Translations under genes and position numbers: made by a program
In this document: piece by piece, positions 17,107 to 25,100 of the stretch
Layout: every line of letters begins with the position of its first letter
How positions within the stretch are numbered: the stretch's first letter is position 1
Notes under the pieces: generated by a model
Told to the model about the DNA's origin: nothing
What the model saw: the letters and a program-made list of their open reading frames with translations, nothing else
Database searches by the model: none
From: Mycobacterium sp. 236(2023)
GTDB lineage: Bacteria; Actinomycetota; Actinomycetes; Mycobacteriales; Mycobacteriaceae
NCBI RefSeq assembly: GCF_029623955.1
Contig: NZ_JARSBP010000006.1
Location: 62,001-126,000, forward strand
Reading direction: 5' to 3'
Length of the DNA stretch: 64,000 nucleotides

Positions 17107-17125
17107 GGAGGGAAGGCTAACCTAT
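17107..17125 (-). promoter_or_regulatory. IdeR-type iron box upstream of mmpS-mmpL
   Basis: GGAGGGAAGGCTAACCTAT matches 14 of 19 positions of the IdeR consensus TTAGGTTAGGCTAACCTAA, with the AGGCTAACCTA half intact. A second half-site (TCTAAG) follows at once, as in extended IdeR operators. On the minus strand, TAGGTT inside the box could be the -10 of the mmpS promoter. Repression by IdeR-Fe(II) is inferred. Confidence 0.7.
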
Positions 17126-17164
17126 CTAAGTTTCGACCGGGGTGCTACCCCCGGGGGGTGTCGG

Positions 17165-17902
17165 CTACTGCCAGCGGGGAGTGAGAACGCCGAGCGCTCC
17201 GAGCGCTACCGCCGCCGCCGTCGACGTGCGCAGCACCGACGGCCCGAGCCGCACCGCCACCGCGCCGGCGTCGGTGAGAGCGGCCAGTTCATCGTCGGAG
17301 ATGCCGCCCTCGGGTCCGATGATCAGCGTCAGCGACTCCGGTGTCCCCGCGACCGCGTCGGCCAGCGGCCGGGTCGCCGATTCGTGCAGCACGAGGACAG
17401 ACCCGGGTGACGCGGAGCGCGTCGACTCGGACAGCTCCCGCGTGGTCACGACGCCCTCGACGGCCGGGATGTAGGCCCTGCGGGACTGGCGCGCGGCCGC
17501 CCGCGCCACGGCGGCCCAGCGGCGCAGTCCTTTGTCGACCTTGGCGCCGTCCCAGCGGGCCACGCAGCGCGAGGCCTGCCACGCGACGAACGCGTCGGCG
17601 CCCGCCTCGGTGGCGAGTTCGACGGCGAGCTCCGAACGATCCGATTTGGGTAGCGCCTGGACGACGGTGACGGCCGGTGTGGGCGGCTCGACGAACCGAC
17701 GGTCCAGCACGCGGGCGGTCAGCCGGCCCTTCGCCACGTCCTCGACGATGCAGTGTGCGACGGTGCCGGCGCCGTCGGCCAGGTCGAGTTCCTCGCCCGC
17801 CCTGGTGCGGCACACCGTCGCCGCATGGTGTCCCTCGTCGCCGTCGACGACGGCGGTCTCACCGATCGCGGGAACCGCGTCGACGAAGAAGAGACTGCGC
17901 AC
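17165..17902 (-). CDS. rsmE: 16S rRNA m3U1498 methyltransferase RsmE
   Basis: This SPOUT-class enzyme methylates N3 of U1498 in 16S rRNA with S-adenosylmethionine. It is 245 residues with an N-terminal PUA-like domain (HHAATVCRTRAGEELDLADGAGTVAHC) and a C-terminal trefoil-knot domain. The cofactor site is LTLIIGPEGGISDDELAALTDAGAVAVRLGPSVLRTSTAAAVAL. RAYIPAVEGV and LALPKSDR-like segments are typical of the family. It is encoded 16 bp after dnaJ2 on the same strand, as in M. tuberculosis. Confidence 0.95.
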   Translation of the reverse strand: MRSLFFVDAVPAIGETAVVDGDEGHHAATVCRTRAGEELDLADGAGTVAHCIVEDVAKGRLTARVLDRRFVEPPTPAVTVVQALPKSDRSELAVELATEAGADAFVAWQASRCVARWDGAKVDKGLRRWAAVARAAARQSRRAYIPAVEGVVTTRELSESTRSASPGSVLVLHESATRPLADAVAGTPESLTLIIGPEGGISDDELAALTDAGAVAVRLGPSVLRTSTAAAVALGALGVLTPRWQ

Positions 17903-17918
17903 GGACTTCCGTTCGAAT

Positions 17919-19073
17919 CTAACGCCCGGTGAACGTCTCGCGCAGCCGGGAGAACAGGCCGCCGCCTTGCGATCCGGCGCTCGTGGCCTGCGCGCTGCGC
18001 ACCTCGGCGGAGTCGCGGCTGCGTTCCTTCAGGGTGCTCAGCAGTTCGATGTCCTCGTGGTCGAGCCGCGACGGCACGACCACGTCGATGTGGGCGTGCA
18101 GATCGCCGCGGACGCCGGAGCGCAGATGCGGCATACCGTGGCCGCGCAGCGTGGTGACCGAGCCCGGCTGGGTGCCCGCGCCGATCGTGATGTCGATGGG
18201 TCCGTCGAGGATCGCGTCCACCGACACGGTGGTGCCCAACGCGGCGTCATACATCGGCACCGAGATCGTGCAGTGCAGGTCGTCACCTTCGCGGACGAAC
18301 ACCGGATGCGGCTTCTCGTGCACCTCGACGTACAGATCCCCCGCCGGGCCACCACCTGGACCGACCTCGCCCTGCGCGGCCAGCCGCACCCGCATGCCGT
18401 CGCCTACGCCTGCCGGGATCTTGACGCTGATCTCCCGGCGGGCACGCACCCGGCCGTCCCCGGCACACCGGTTGCACGGGTTCGGGATGACCTCGCCGAC
18501 GCCGCCGCAGACCGGACACGGTCGCGACGTCATCACCTGACCCAGCAGCGACCGCTGCACGGTCTGCACCTCACCGCGGCCACCGCACGTATCGCACGCG
18601 GTCGGGCTCGAGTTTCCGTGCGTGCCTTTGCCGTGGCACAGGTCGCACAGGACGGCAGTGTCGACGGTGACCTGCTTGGTCACGCCTGTCGCGCACTCGG
18701 CGAGATCGAGGCGCATCCGCAGCAGCGAGTCGGAGCCGGGACGCACCCGCCCGATCGGACCGCGCGAGGCGGTGCCACCACCGAAGAACGCCTCGAAGAC
18801 GTCGCCGAGCCCGCCGAATCCGGAGAACCCGCCTGCACCCGCACCCGCGGACTCCATCGGATCGCCGCCGAGGTCGACGATGCGCCGCTTCTCGGGATCG
18901 CTGAGCACCTCGTAGGCGACACTGATCTCCTGGAAGCGGGCTTGGGCGCCCTCGTCGGGGTTGACGTCGGGGTGCAGTTCGCGGGCGAGCTTGCGATACG
19001 CGCGCTTGATCTCCGCATCGCTTGCACCGTTGCTCACTCCGAGCAGCCCGTAATAGTCGCGTGCCACGCTCAA
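17919..19073 (-). CDS. dnaJ2: Chaperone DnaJ (second copy, hrcA-linked)
   Basis: This is a 384-residue type I J-protein that stimulates DnaK ATPase activity. The J domain is at residues 3-70, with the HPD motif in ELHPDVNPDEG. A Gly/Phe-rich linker follows. The zinc domain has four CxxCxGxG repeats: CDLCHGKG, CDTCGGRG, CPVCGGVG and CNRCAGDG. The C-terminal substrate-binding and dimerisation domains complete the protein. It sits 23 bp downstream of hrcA, the usual mycobacterial arrangement for dnaJ2. Confidence 0.96.
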   Translation of the reverse strand: MSVARDYYGLLGVSNGASDAEIKRAYRKLARELHPDVNPDEGAQARFQEISVAYEVLSDPEKRRIVDLGGDPMESAGAGAGGFSGFGGLGDVFEAFFGGGTASRGPIGRVRPGSDSLLRMRLDLAECATGVTKQVTVDTAVLCDLCHGKGTHGNSSPTACDTCGGRGEVQTVQRSLLGQVMTSRPCPVCGGVGEVIPNPCNRCAGDGRVRARREISVKIPAGVGDGMRVRLAAQGEVGPGGGPAGDLYVEVHEKPHPVFVREGDDLHCTISVPMYDAALGTTVSVDAILDGPIDITIGAGTQPGSVTTLRGHGMPHLRSGVRGDLHAHIDVVVPSRLDHEDIELLSTLKERSRDSAEVRSAQATSAGSQGGGLFSRLRETFTGR

Positions 19074-19096
19074 CCTTTCCCGCCTGACCGATCAGG

Positions 19097-20128
19097 TCAG
19101 CGGTTACCTAAGACTTCGCCAATATAGAGAGCAACCGCGGCGACGTTGGCGATGGTTCCCGGATAGTCCATTCGTGTGGGCCCCAACACTCCCATGCCGC
19201 CGAACACCTTGCCCGAGCTGCCGTATGCGGTGCTGATCACCGAGGTGCCGGCCATCTGCTCGGCCTCGGTCTCGTGACCGATGCGCACCGTCACCTTGCC
19301 CGCTTCCTGCTGCATCGCCAGCAGCCGGAGCACCACGACCTGCTCCTCGAGCGCCTCCAGCACCGAGCGCAGTGAACCACCGAAGTCGGCGGTGTTGCGT
19401 GTCAGGTTCGCCGTGCCGCCGAGCAGCAGGCGCTCCTCGGTGTGCTCCACCAGTGTTTCGACCAGCACCGTTGCTGATCGGCCGACCGCGTCGGCGAGCC
19501 CGCCCTGACCGTTGAGGTGCGACGCCAGATCCGAGACCGCGATCGAGGCCGCCGTCAGCGGCTTACCTTCGAGCGCCTGACCCAGCAGGTCGCGCAGCTG
19601 CGCCAGTTGCGTCTCGTCGAGAGCGTCACCCAGTTCGACGATGCGCTGATCGACGCGGCCGGAATCGGTGATGACCACCAGAAGCAACCGGGCCGGGGTC
19701 AGAGCCACCACTTCGAGGCGGCGCACCGACGAGGTCGACAGCATCGGGTACTGGACGACGGCCACCTGACGGGTCAGCTGTGCGAGCAGCCGCACCGCGC
19801 GGCGGAGCACGTCGTCGAGGTCGACGCCGGACTCCAGGAACGACAGGATCGCGCGGCGTTCGGCACCCGACATCGGTTTGACGTCGTCGAGCCGGTCGAC
19901 GAACTCGCGGTAACCCTTCTCCGTCGGCACCCGGCCGGAGCTGGTGTGCGGCTGCGCGATGTAGCCCTCGGCCTCCAGGACAGCCATGTCGTTGCGCACC
20001 GTCGCGCTGGAAACTCCGAGGTTGTGACGCTCGACGAGGGTCTTGGAGCCGATCGGTTCTTTGGTGGCGACGAAGTCGGCGACGATGGCACGTAAAACCT
20101 CGAATCGACGCTCGTCCGCGCTGCCCAC
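19097..20128 (-). CDS. hrcA: Heat-inducible transcription repressor HrcA
   Basis: HrcA represses groE-type heat-shock genes by binding CIRCE. It is 343 residues, with an N-terminal winged helix (RRFEVLRAIVADFVATKEPIGSKTLVERHNLGVSSATVRNDMAVLEAEGYIAQPHTSSGRVPTEKGYREFVD) and a GAF-like domain with the usual C-terminal GPTRMDYPG signature. The start is GTG. I found no CIRCE (TTAGCACTC-N9-GAGTGCTAA) upstream, so self-regulation through that element is not evident here. It is the first gene of hrcA-dnaJ2-rsmE. Confidence 0.95.
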   Translation of the reverse strand: MGSADERRFEVLRAIVADFVATKEPIGSKTLVERHNLGVSSATVRNDMAVLEAEGYIAQPHTSSGRVPTEKGYREFVDRLDDVKPMSGAERRAILSFLESGVDLDDVLRRAVRLLAQLTRQVAVVQYPMLSTSSVRRLEVVALTPARLLLVVITDSGRVDQRIVELGDALDETQLAQLRDLLGQALEGKPLTAASIAVSDLASHLNGQGGLADAVGRSATVLVETLVEHTEERLLLGGTANLTRNTADFGGSLRSVLEALEEQVVVLRLLAMQQEAGKVTVRIGHETEAEQMAGTSVISTAYGSSGKVFGGMGVLGPTRMDYPGTIANVAAVALYIGEVLGNR

Positions 20129-20234
20129 TGTTCACCACCTGAAATAGACCCGTGTCAGTCGCGTTCATTTTACGGTGAGCGCCGACAGCACGATCGACCG
20201 AGCGACACGTGGTGGCAAAGCGGCGTCGGGCCGG

Positions 20235-20253
20235 GCAGGTTAACCTAACCGTT
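20235..20253 (+). promoter_or_regulatory. IdeR-like box between hrcA and the Rv2375-like gene
   Basis: GCAGGTTAACCTAACCGTT matches 12 of 19 positions of the IdeR consensus, including perfect symmetric arms GGTTA and TAACC. It lies 46 bp before the ATG at 20299 and 107 bp before the divergent hrcA start. The score is lower than for the mbt boxes, so binding is only a prediction. Confidence 0.5.
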
Positions 20254-20298
20254 CCGAGCAAAATAACGGTGGGGCAAAGAGCAGCGAAGGCGCGTTCG

Positions 20299-20601
20299 AT
20301 GATCTTCAAAGGGGTTCGCGACGGCAGGCCCTACCCGGACCACGGACTGTCGCACCGGCAGTGGGCGCAGATCCCGCCCCGCCAGATCCGGCTCGACGAA
20401 CTGGTCATGACGACCACCGTGCTGGCGCTCGACCGGCTGCTCTCCGAGGATTCGACGTTCTACGGCGACCTCTTCCCACATGCGGTGAAGTGGCGGGGCA
20501 ACGTCTATCTCGAAGACGGCCTGCACCGTGCCGTGCGGGCGGCGCTGCGCAACCGCACGGTGCTGCACGCCCGGGTGTTCGACATGGACCAGCCGGTCTG
20601 A
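20299..20601 (+). CDS. Conserved hypothetical protein (Rv2375-like)
   Basis: This soluble protein of 100 residues contains MIFKGVRDGRPYPDHGLSHR near the start, QIPPRQIRLDELVMTTTVLALDRLLSED, and HAVKWRGNVYLEDGLHRAVRAALRNRT. I recognise it as the conserved mycobacterial protein next to hrcA but know no function. There is no signal peptide or membrane segment. The basic, ribbon-like C-terminal half could bind a nucleic acid or partner protein, but this is a guess. The frame is open upstream to 20209, but that region would include the iron-box-like operator. I chose the ATG at 20299, which gives the family's length. It converges on mbtH. Confidence 0.75.
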   Translation: MIFKGVRDGRPYPDHGLSHRQWAQIPPRQIRLDELVMTTTVLALDRLLSEDSTFYGDLFPHAVKWRGNVYLEDGLHRAVRAALRNRTVLHARVFDMDQPV

Positions 20602-20614
20602 GTCCCGCGGCCCG

Positions 20615-20824
20615 TCAGGCCATCGCCTCGCGCAGGCTGCGCGGACGCATGTCCGTCCACTGCTCTTCGACGTAGGTCAGGCAGGCCGCGCGGGCGCTCT
20701 CGCCGAACGCCACGCGCCACCCGGCGGGGACATCGGCGAATACGGGCCAGAGGCTGTACTGCTCCTCGTCGTTGACCAACACGAAGAACGTGGCGTTCTC
20801 GTCGTCAAACGGATTCGTGCTCAT
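20615..20824 (-). CDS. mbtH: MbtH-like NRPS activator
   Basis: This small protein (69 residues) binds adenylation domains of the mycobactin NRPSs and promotes their solubility and activity. The family signature is clear: NPFDDENATFFVLVNDEEQYSLWPVFADVPAGWRVAFGESARAACLTYVEEQWTDMRP, with the invariant NEExxSLWP-like segment (here NDEEQYSLWP) and the second conserved Trp. It is the last gene of the mbtB-to-mbtH operon and overlaps the mbtG end by 20 bp. Confidence 0.97.
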   Translation of the reverse strand: MSTNPFDDENATFFVLVNDEEQYSLWPVFADVPAGWRVAFGESARAACLTYVEEQWTDMRPRSLREAMA

Positions 20825-22133
20825 TGCTTCTCCTCGTCGATCGGTGGTCGGTGGGGCTTTCGGCCCTCGGATATCGGGCGCCCAGTACCCGGTCGGACAG
20901 CAGCCCCAGGCAGCTGAGGTTCGGAAAGCCGGGGCCCTGCATGAGGCCAGACAGGCCGGGTAGGAACAGCTTTGGAGTCACGCCGGTGACGGACAGGTCG
21001 TGGCCGATCGACTCCTGCAGCGAGTCGCCCGACAGCGGCGCGCGCAGGGCCAACTCGATCAGGTCGCGGGCGTCCTGGCTGAACAGCGGCTCGAACCACA
21101 TCGAATCCGCGCCGGAGCCGTCGATCACGAGGTCGAAACCGTGGACCGTCTCCAGGGCCTCTCCGCCACGATTCGAGCTGAGCGTCAACCGGATTCGCTG
21201 GTCCCGGGCGACGGCGTGGGCAACCCTGCCGCGAAGGTGGCGGATGCGGTCGTCGGCGAGCAGCGCGTCCTGCACACGCGCCGAGAACACCCCACGGTCG
21301 GTCCGGCCCAGTGCGTCGCGCCGTTCGGTGACCGTCAAACTCGACCAGTCAGTCGGGTCGGAGAACAACGTGTTCTCGAAGAAGCTCTCGCCGCGGGTGA
21401 ACAGGGTCACCGACGGGGAGATGACGGTGATCGTCGAAACCCGGTGCCGAAATAGCTCGTTGAGCATCGACGCGGCCGTCTCACCACCCCCGATGACGGC
21501 GACCCGTTCGGCGACGATGAGGTCCGGGCGAGCGGCGCGCTCCCAGAACTGCGCAATCGAGAACACCCGCGGATCGTGCGGCAGGATCGAGCGCTGGGCC
21601 TGCCCCGGCCCGGTGATCATGACGCCGTCGGCGTGCACCGTCTGCTGCGGTGTGACCAGCGCCCACCGGTGATCGTCGACCGAAATGCGTTGCACCTCAC
21701 CGTGGATCACGGACATGCCGATGTTGTCGGCGACCCAGCGCAGGTAGCGGCTCCACCCCCAGTGGGTCGGGGCGGGCCTTCCGCGGTCGATCCATTCGGC
21801 GAACTGGGCACTCGCGATCAAATACGACTGCCAGCTGTGTCGCGTCATACGGTCGTCGAGCTCGGCGTTGCGGCGCGGGACCAGCGACGAACGGTACGGG
21901 AATCCGACGTCCTTCTCCGGACCCGTGCCGAGCCGGTGCTGACCGTCGGTCCAGCCTCCGACTGCCTGCCAGTTGGCGGCGACCGTACTGCGCTCGATCG
22001 CCACCACGTCGGGCACGCTGACGCCCATCTTGCGGAGTTCGGCGGCCTTGGCGGCCACCGAGATCGCCTTAGGCCCGGCGCCGATCACGGCGAGCGTGGG
22101 TGTCGGGCGTGATGTCGCCGGGTTCGCTGTCAT
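20805..22133 (-). CDS. mbtG: L-lysine N6-monooxygenase (mycobactin)
   Basis: MbtG hydroxylates the lysine N6 positions that become the hydroxamate iron ligands. It is a flavin- and NADPH-dependent enzyme of 442 residues. The FAD site is TLAVIGAGPKAISVAAKAAEL near the N-terminus, and the NADPH site is ERVAVIGGGETAASMLNELF at the middle. DLVIDGSGAD and the C-terminal region LFLPGLSGLMQGPGFPNLSCLGLLSDRVL are typical of the ornithine/lysine hydroxylase family. The ATG at 22133 overlaps the mbtF stop (ATGA). The longer frame to 22220 lies inside mbtF and was rejected. Confidence 0.95.
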   Translation of the reverse strand: MTANPATSRPTPTLAVIGAGPKAISVAAKAAELRKMGVSVPDVVAIERSTVAANWQAVGGWTDGQHRLGTGPEKDVGFPYRSSLVPRRNAELDDRMTRHSWQSYLIASAQFAEWIDRGRPAPTHWGWSRYLRWVADNIGMSVIHGEVQRISVDDHRWALVTPQQTVHADGVMITGPGQAQRSILPHDPRVFSIAQFWERAARPDLIVAERVAVIGGGETAASMLNELFRHRVSTITVISPSVTLFTRGESFFENTLFSDPTDWSSLTVTERRDALGRTDRGVFSARVQDALLADDRIRHLRGRVAHAVARDQRIRLTLSSNRGGEALETVHGFDLVIDGSGADSMWFEPLFSQDARDLIELALRAPLSGDSLQESIGHDLSVTGVTPKLFLPGLSGLMQGPGFPNLSCLGLLSDRVLGARYPRAESPTDHRSTRRSNEHESV

Positions 22134-25100
22134 AGCGCCTCTCCGAGAACGGTGACGGCTTGGCGCCACAGATCGGTGATCCGGTCGACCTCGGCGGCGC
22201 TCGACAGCAACCGGCTCCACCGCCAGCTGGTGCGCAGGTGCGGGCCGTCGGTGACCACCGAGATGACGTCGAACGTATAGCGCAGCGGCAGATCGGGTTC
22301 CGCCGCCGCGGGCATGTGCGCATTGAGCGCGGCGTCGGTGATCAACGACCAGTCCGTGGGCACGGCGTCACCGCTGAGGTCGTGGCGGCCGATGTAGTTG
22401 AACTCCACCTGCGGATGAGGCAGATGGGCCAGCCCGCCGTCGGGCCTGACGTAGCGCAGCAGCCCGTAGTCCAGGCCCCGATTCGGTACCGCGCCAACCT
22501 CTTCGGTGACAGTCTTCAACAACGTCCGGGCGGCGGCCGGGTTGCCCCCGATCGTGTCGACGTCGACAGCGCCCTCGCCCGCGCCGAGCCGCACCGGGTA
22601 CACCGAGGTGAACCATCCGACGGTTGCCGACGTGTCGACATGGTCGATGAGCAGATCTTCCCTGCCATGGCCTTCGAGAGCGATCAACGAGCCGTCGGAG
22701 GCCTTCTGCCCCCGTTCGATACGCCAGGACGTCAGCGTCAAGGTCAGTGCGGCGAGCAGGAAATCGCGCATCTCGATTCCCGCGCCGTCGAGACCGGCCA
22801 GGATCTCACGCGTGGCGGCGGCGTCGGTGACGACATCGGTCAATTCGAGCGAAGCCCAGGTGTCGTGCTGCGAATCCGGAGAGCGACTGCCCAGCAACGG
22901 GTCCGGCGCATCCAACTGTCCGGTCCAGAACTCACGCTGCGCGAGCACGGCCTCGGTCCCGCTACGCTCGTGCAGCAGCCTCGTCCACTCCCGGTAGGTG
23001 GTGTACTCGGCCGCCTGTTCCGGCGTGCGCCCGGCGACGATCTCGGCGTCGATGCCGGCGAGCGCGCCGAGGATGACGTACCACGACACCACGTCGGTGG
23101 CGAGGTGGTGAACGCAGAGGGCGAGCACCGGCGGGCCCTGCCGGAACCACACAGCCTGCACCATCGACCCGGATTCGGGATCGATACGGTCCAGTGCGGC
23201 AACGACTTCGGTACCGATAGCGTCCTCGGCAGATTTGTCGGCGGCCACGAGCACATCGCGGGCGCCCACCGCGCCCGGTGGTCGAGTACGCAGACGGTAC
23301 CCGCCGTCCCCGGTGTCCAGCACCGACCGGAGCATGTCGTGCCGATCCAGCAGCGCCTGCAGGATCTGCAGCAGGCGCTGTTCGGTGATATCGGCAGGCA
23401 GCGCGATGAGCACGTTCTGGGTGAAACGGCGGAAGTTCCCGCACTCGTACATCCAGGACATGATCGGCGCGGGCGCTACCTCCCCGAACCGGTCCGCCGT
23501 CATCGGAGCCGGCGCATGGCGGTGTCCGCCGGCGTCGATCGCCGAAGCCAGCTCGCGAATGGTGTTGCACTCCAGCATCAGCCGGGCGCGCATCTCGATG
23601 CCGCGACGGCGTGCGGCGTGCACCAGCGTCAGCGCCACGATGCTGTCGAGCCCCATCTCCAGGAAGTCCGTCGTCACTCCGACGTCGTCGCCGTCGAGGA
23701 CTTCGGTGAGCAGCTCGACGAGCGCGGCCTCGGTCGGCGTCTCGGGGGCGACCGACGGCGCCTCCTCGACGGCGTGCGCGGCCAGCGCGGCGTCGTCGAT
23801 CTTGCCGTGAGCGGTCAGCGGCAGCTCGGGCAGGACCACGATGTGCTGCGGAACCATGTAGTGCGGCAACCGCTTTGCCATCAGAGCGCGTAAGTCGGCG
23901 ATCTCGGGACGATGCACTCCGCAGGCGACATAGGCCGTCAGCCGGACGTGCCGCTCCCGCCGGCCGACGACGACGTGCGCGTCGGCGACATCGGGATGGC
24001 CGCACAGCACCGCCGCGATCTCACCCGGTTCGACGCGGAAACCGCGGATCTTGACCTGGTCGTCGGCGCGGCCGAGGAACTGCAGACCACCGTCGGAGCC
24101 CCGGCGAACCACGTCACCGGTGCGGTACATCCGCTCCCCCGCCACGAACGGGTCGGCGACGAAACGCCGCGCGGTTTCCGCGGAACGCCCGAGATAGCCA
24201 CGGGTGAGCTGTTGCCCGGCAAGATACAACTCGCCCGCCACCCCGTCGGGCACGTGGCGCAGCCACGCGTCGAGGACATAGGCCCGTGTGGTCTGGGTCG
24301 GACGCCCGATCGACGGGCGCTCGTATCGGTCGATGGCGGCAACCACGGCCTCTACCGTGGTCTCGGTCGGGCCGTAGCAGTTGAAGGCTGACATCCCGGT
24401 GCGGGCACATTCGTCACCGATCAGCCGCCATGTCGACGCGCTGACCGCTTCCCCGCCCAGTGCGAGAACCGCGAGCGGAACGGTGGTGAGCAACCCGACG
24501 TCGTACAGCTGCGCGAACATCGACGGGGTGGTGTCGAGCAAGTCTATGCCGAACCGGCCGATCGTGTGGACCAAAGCCTCGGCGTCTCGCTGAGATTCGT
24601 CGCCGACGATGTGCACGCAGTGGCCGTCGAGAAGCGCCGCCAGCGGCTGCCAGGCGGCATCGAAGGTGAACGACCAGGCGTGCCCGACCCGCAACGGACG
24701 CCCCACCCGGTCGGCTGCGGGCCGCAGAACGTGTGCGGCGTGGTCGTCGGCGTAGGCGAGGACGGCAGCGTGCGTTCCGACGACACCTTTGGGGCGGCCG
24801 GTGGTGCCCGATGTGAACACGATGTAGGCGGCCTGGTCCAGCGGCGCAGGCACGGGCCGGAATGCGGCCGCGGGCGCCGCGGGAAGCGAGGCCAGAAAGA
24901 CGTCGTCGATCGTCAGTTGGACGCCCGCCTGGTCGAGGATGTCGGCGATCCGGTCCTTGGGCATCCCGGGGTCGAGGGGCACGATCACCCCGCCGGCCTT
25001 CAGCACCCCGAACATGGCGATGACGTAGTCGGGTCCGCGGGAGAGCTTTACCGCGACCGGTGTCTCCGCGCTCACTCCGGCATCACTCAGCGCCGCGGCC

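Noticed and set aside
17147..17159. ACCCCCGGGGGGT palindrome as a terminator for rsmE
   Set aside because: It has no loop and no T-run, and it lies upstream of mmpS rather than in a typical terminator context.
20129..20298. CIRCE element upstream of hrcA
   Set aside because: No TTAGCACTC-N9-GAGTGCTAA-like inverted repeat is present. The only palindromic element here is the IdeR-like box.
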